Source: Deltaproteobacteria bacterium (GTDB lineage: Bacteria > Desulfobacterota > Syntrophia > Syntrophales > UBA5619). From it: a DNA stretch of 6,685 nucleotides. Within the stretch, counting starts at the first letter, position 1; each line of letters opens with the position of its first letter. Below, piece after piece: positions 5,642-6,685 of this stretch. A model generated the notes under the pieces. It saw only the letters and a program-made list of their open reading frames with translations. It searched no databases and had not been told where the DNA came from. The position numbers were made by a program, and so were the translations under genes. The stretch lies in NCBI GenBank assembly GCA_026388365.1, contig JAPLJW010000254.1, forward strand, positions 1-6,685. The letters are read 5' to 3'.

Positions 5642-6685
5642 ATGATCCTGGGTATTGATGTGGGCGGCACGCATACGGATGCGGTTCTGATCGATCATTT
5701 CGCGGTTTTGAAAAAAGCCAAAGTTCTCACGGACGAACGGAATCTTGTGACCTCCCTTCTCGCCGTTACGAAGGCGCTGGTCGATGAATCCAATGTCGAT
5801 CAACTGGAAAGGGTCGTCCTCAGCACCACCATCTCCACCAATGCCATCGTCCAGAACAAGGTTGACCGGGTGGGAATGCTGCTCGTCAGCGGCCCCGGGC
5901 TTCCGCCGGCCCTCTATGACGTCCAACAGGATACCTCTTTCCTGTCCGGCTATATCAATCACCGCGGCATGGAAATCGCCGGCATCGATCCGATAGAGGC
6001 GGCCCGCATGCGGGACCGTTTACGCTCCGAAGGGATCCTTCATGTCGGCATCGTCGCTAAATTTTCCACACGCAATCCGCGGCAGGAAATCGAACTTCGG
6101 AAGATCGTCCAGGATCAGCTCGATCATGTCTCCCTGGGCCACCGGATGTCGGGGCATCTCAACTTTCCGCGGCGGATCGCAACGACCTATCTTAACGAGG
6201 CGATCTGGAACATCCATCATAGATTCGTCGAGGAGGTCCTTCATTTCGTCCACGAGCGGGGCATCAACGTACCGATCTATATCCTGAAGGCGGACGGCGG
6301 AACCTTCGACATCTCACAATCCGTGGAATTTCCTGTTCAGACGATCCTTTCCGGCCCTGCGGCCAGTATCATGGGGATCCTGACGACGACCGGTTGCAGC
6401 AGCGACGCGATCGCCCTCGATATCGGCGGCACGACTACGGATATCGCCGTCTTTGCCGACGGGGTCCCTCTGTTCGAGCCCTTCGGCGTCACGATCGAAG
6501 GACACAAAACCCTGATCCGGGGGCTGAGAACCCGGTCGATCGGCGTCGGCGGCGACAGCGTCGTCCGGTTTCAGGAAGGGAAGCTCTCCATCGGACCGGA
6601 GCGGGAAGGTCCCGCCGCCGCCTTCGGCGGACCTTTTCCGACGCCGACGGACGCCATGATCGTCCTCGGAATGACCGGCATCGGC
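5642..6685 (+). CDS. Hydantoinase/oxoprolinase (HyuA) family protein, 3' end missing
   Basis: The frame is open from the ATG at 5642 through the last base, giving 348 residues without a stop; the family is usually longer. It shows the ASKHA-type ATPase marks of the family: phosphate-1 loop GIDVGGTHTDAVL (residues 4-16), STTISTNAIVQNK, LKADGGTFDI, LSGPAAS (236-242), the second phosphate loop ALDIGGTTTDIAVF (258-271) and SIGVGGDS. Members (HyuA of N-methylhydantoinase, 5-oxoprolinase, acetone carboxylase subunits) use ATP to activate a cyclic amide or carbonyl substrate, normally with a HyuB-type partner. No partner is visible because the window ends inside the gene, so the substrate cannot be assigned. 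There is no signal peptide, so it should be cytoplasmic. It diverges from the lipoprotein gene. The start is supported by the family's usual N-terminus beginning three residues before the first Gly. Confidence 0.93.
   Translation, partial: MILGIDVGGTHTDAVLIDHFAVLKKAKVLTDERNLVTSLLAVTKALVDESNVDQLERVVLSTTISTNAIVQNKVDRVGMLLVSGPGLPPALYDVQQDTSFLSGYINHRGMEIAGIDPIEAARMRDRLRSEGILHVGIVAKFSTRNPRQEIELRKIVQDQLDHVSLGHRMSGHLNFPRRIATTYLNEAIWNIHHRFVEEVLHFVHERGINVPIYILKADGGTFDISQSVEFPVQTILSGPAASIMGILTTTGCSSDAIALDIGGTTTDIAVFADGVPLFEPFGVTIEGHKTLIRGLRTRSIGVGGDSVVRFQEGKLSIGPEREGPAAAFGGPFPTPTDAMIVLGMTGIG

Noticed and set aside
5588..5962. 124-codon minus strand open frame opposite the start of the HyuA-family gene
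   Set aside because: The + strand frame has clear HyuA motifs and remains open to the window end; the minus frame has none.

Overview
The window is bacterial, GC-rich and densely coding, with short intergenic gaps and no RNA genes, CRISPR arrays or insertion sequences that I can see. The gene content points to an anaerobic, Gram-negative, Syntrophus/Smithella-like member of the Desulfobacterota (old Deltaproteobacteria). The clues are a long glutamine-dependent NAD+ synthetase, an acetoacetyl-CoA synthetase, a YtxG/YtxH-like pair and a HyuA-type protein. This placement is inference from gene flavour and needs a phylogeny.

Left part (1-1814, + strand): the 3' four-fifths of nadE, followed by a 66-residue zinc-ribbon protein whose ATG overlaps the nadE stop codon (ATGA). 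Centre-left (1821-3712, - strand): an acetoacetyl-CoA synthetase gene that converges on the zinc-ribbon gene with only 6 bp between stop codons. It is split by a -1 frameshift near 3110-3116. Either reading frame alone gives half an enzyme; joined, they give a normal protein of about 630 residues. The shift lies on an in-frame G GGA AAG heptamer, so a homopolymer indel or sequencing error and programmed slippage both have to be considered. The indel is more likely.

Centre-right (3790-5182, - strand): a probable operon read from a near-consensus sigma-70 promoter. Its order is a YtxH-domain protein, a DUF948 (YtxG-like) membrane protein, then a YajD-like HNH protein. Upstream and separated by a strong hairpin terminator lies a small Ala/Pro-rich lipoprotein gene (5249-5491, - strand) built largely from a 9-bp tandem repeat.

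Right part (5642-6685, + strand): the first 348 codons of a hydantoinase/oxoprolinase (HyuA) family gene, open to the window edge. It diverges from the lipoprotein gene, and the two promoters appear to share one -35 region.

Functionally this is mostly housekeeping or ordinary metabolism (NAD synthesis, acetoacetate activation, envelope/stress proteins, an ATP-dependent amidohydrolase-like protein). I found no clear undescribed multi-gene system. The most unusual points are the frameshift heptamer, the shared -35 divergent promoter, the palindrome inside the ytxH promoter, and the small zinc-ribbon protein coupled to nadE.
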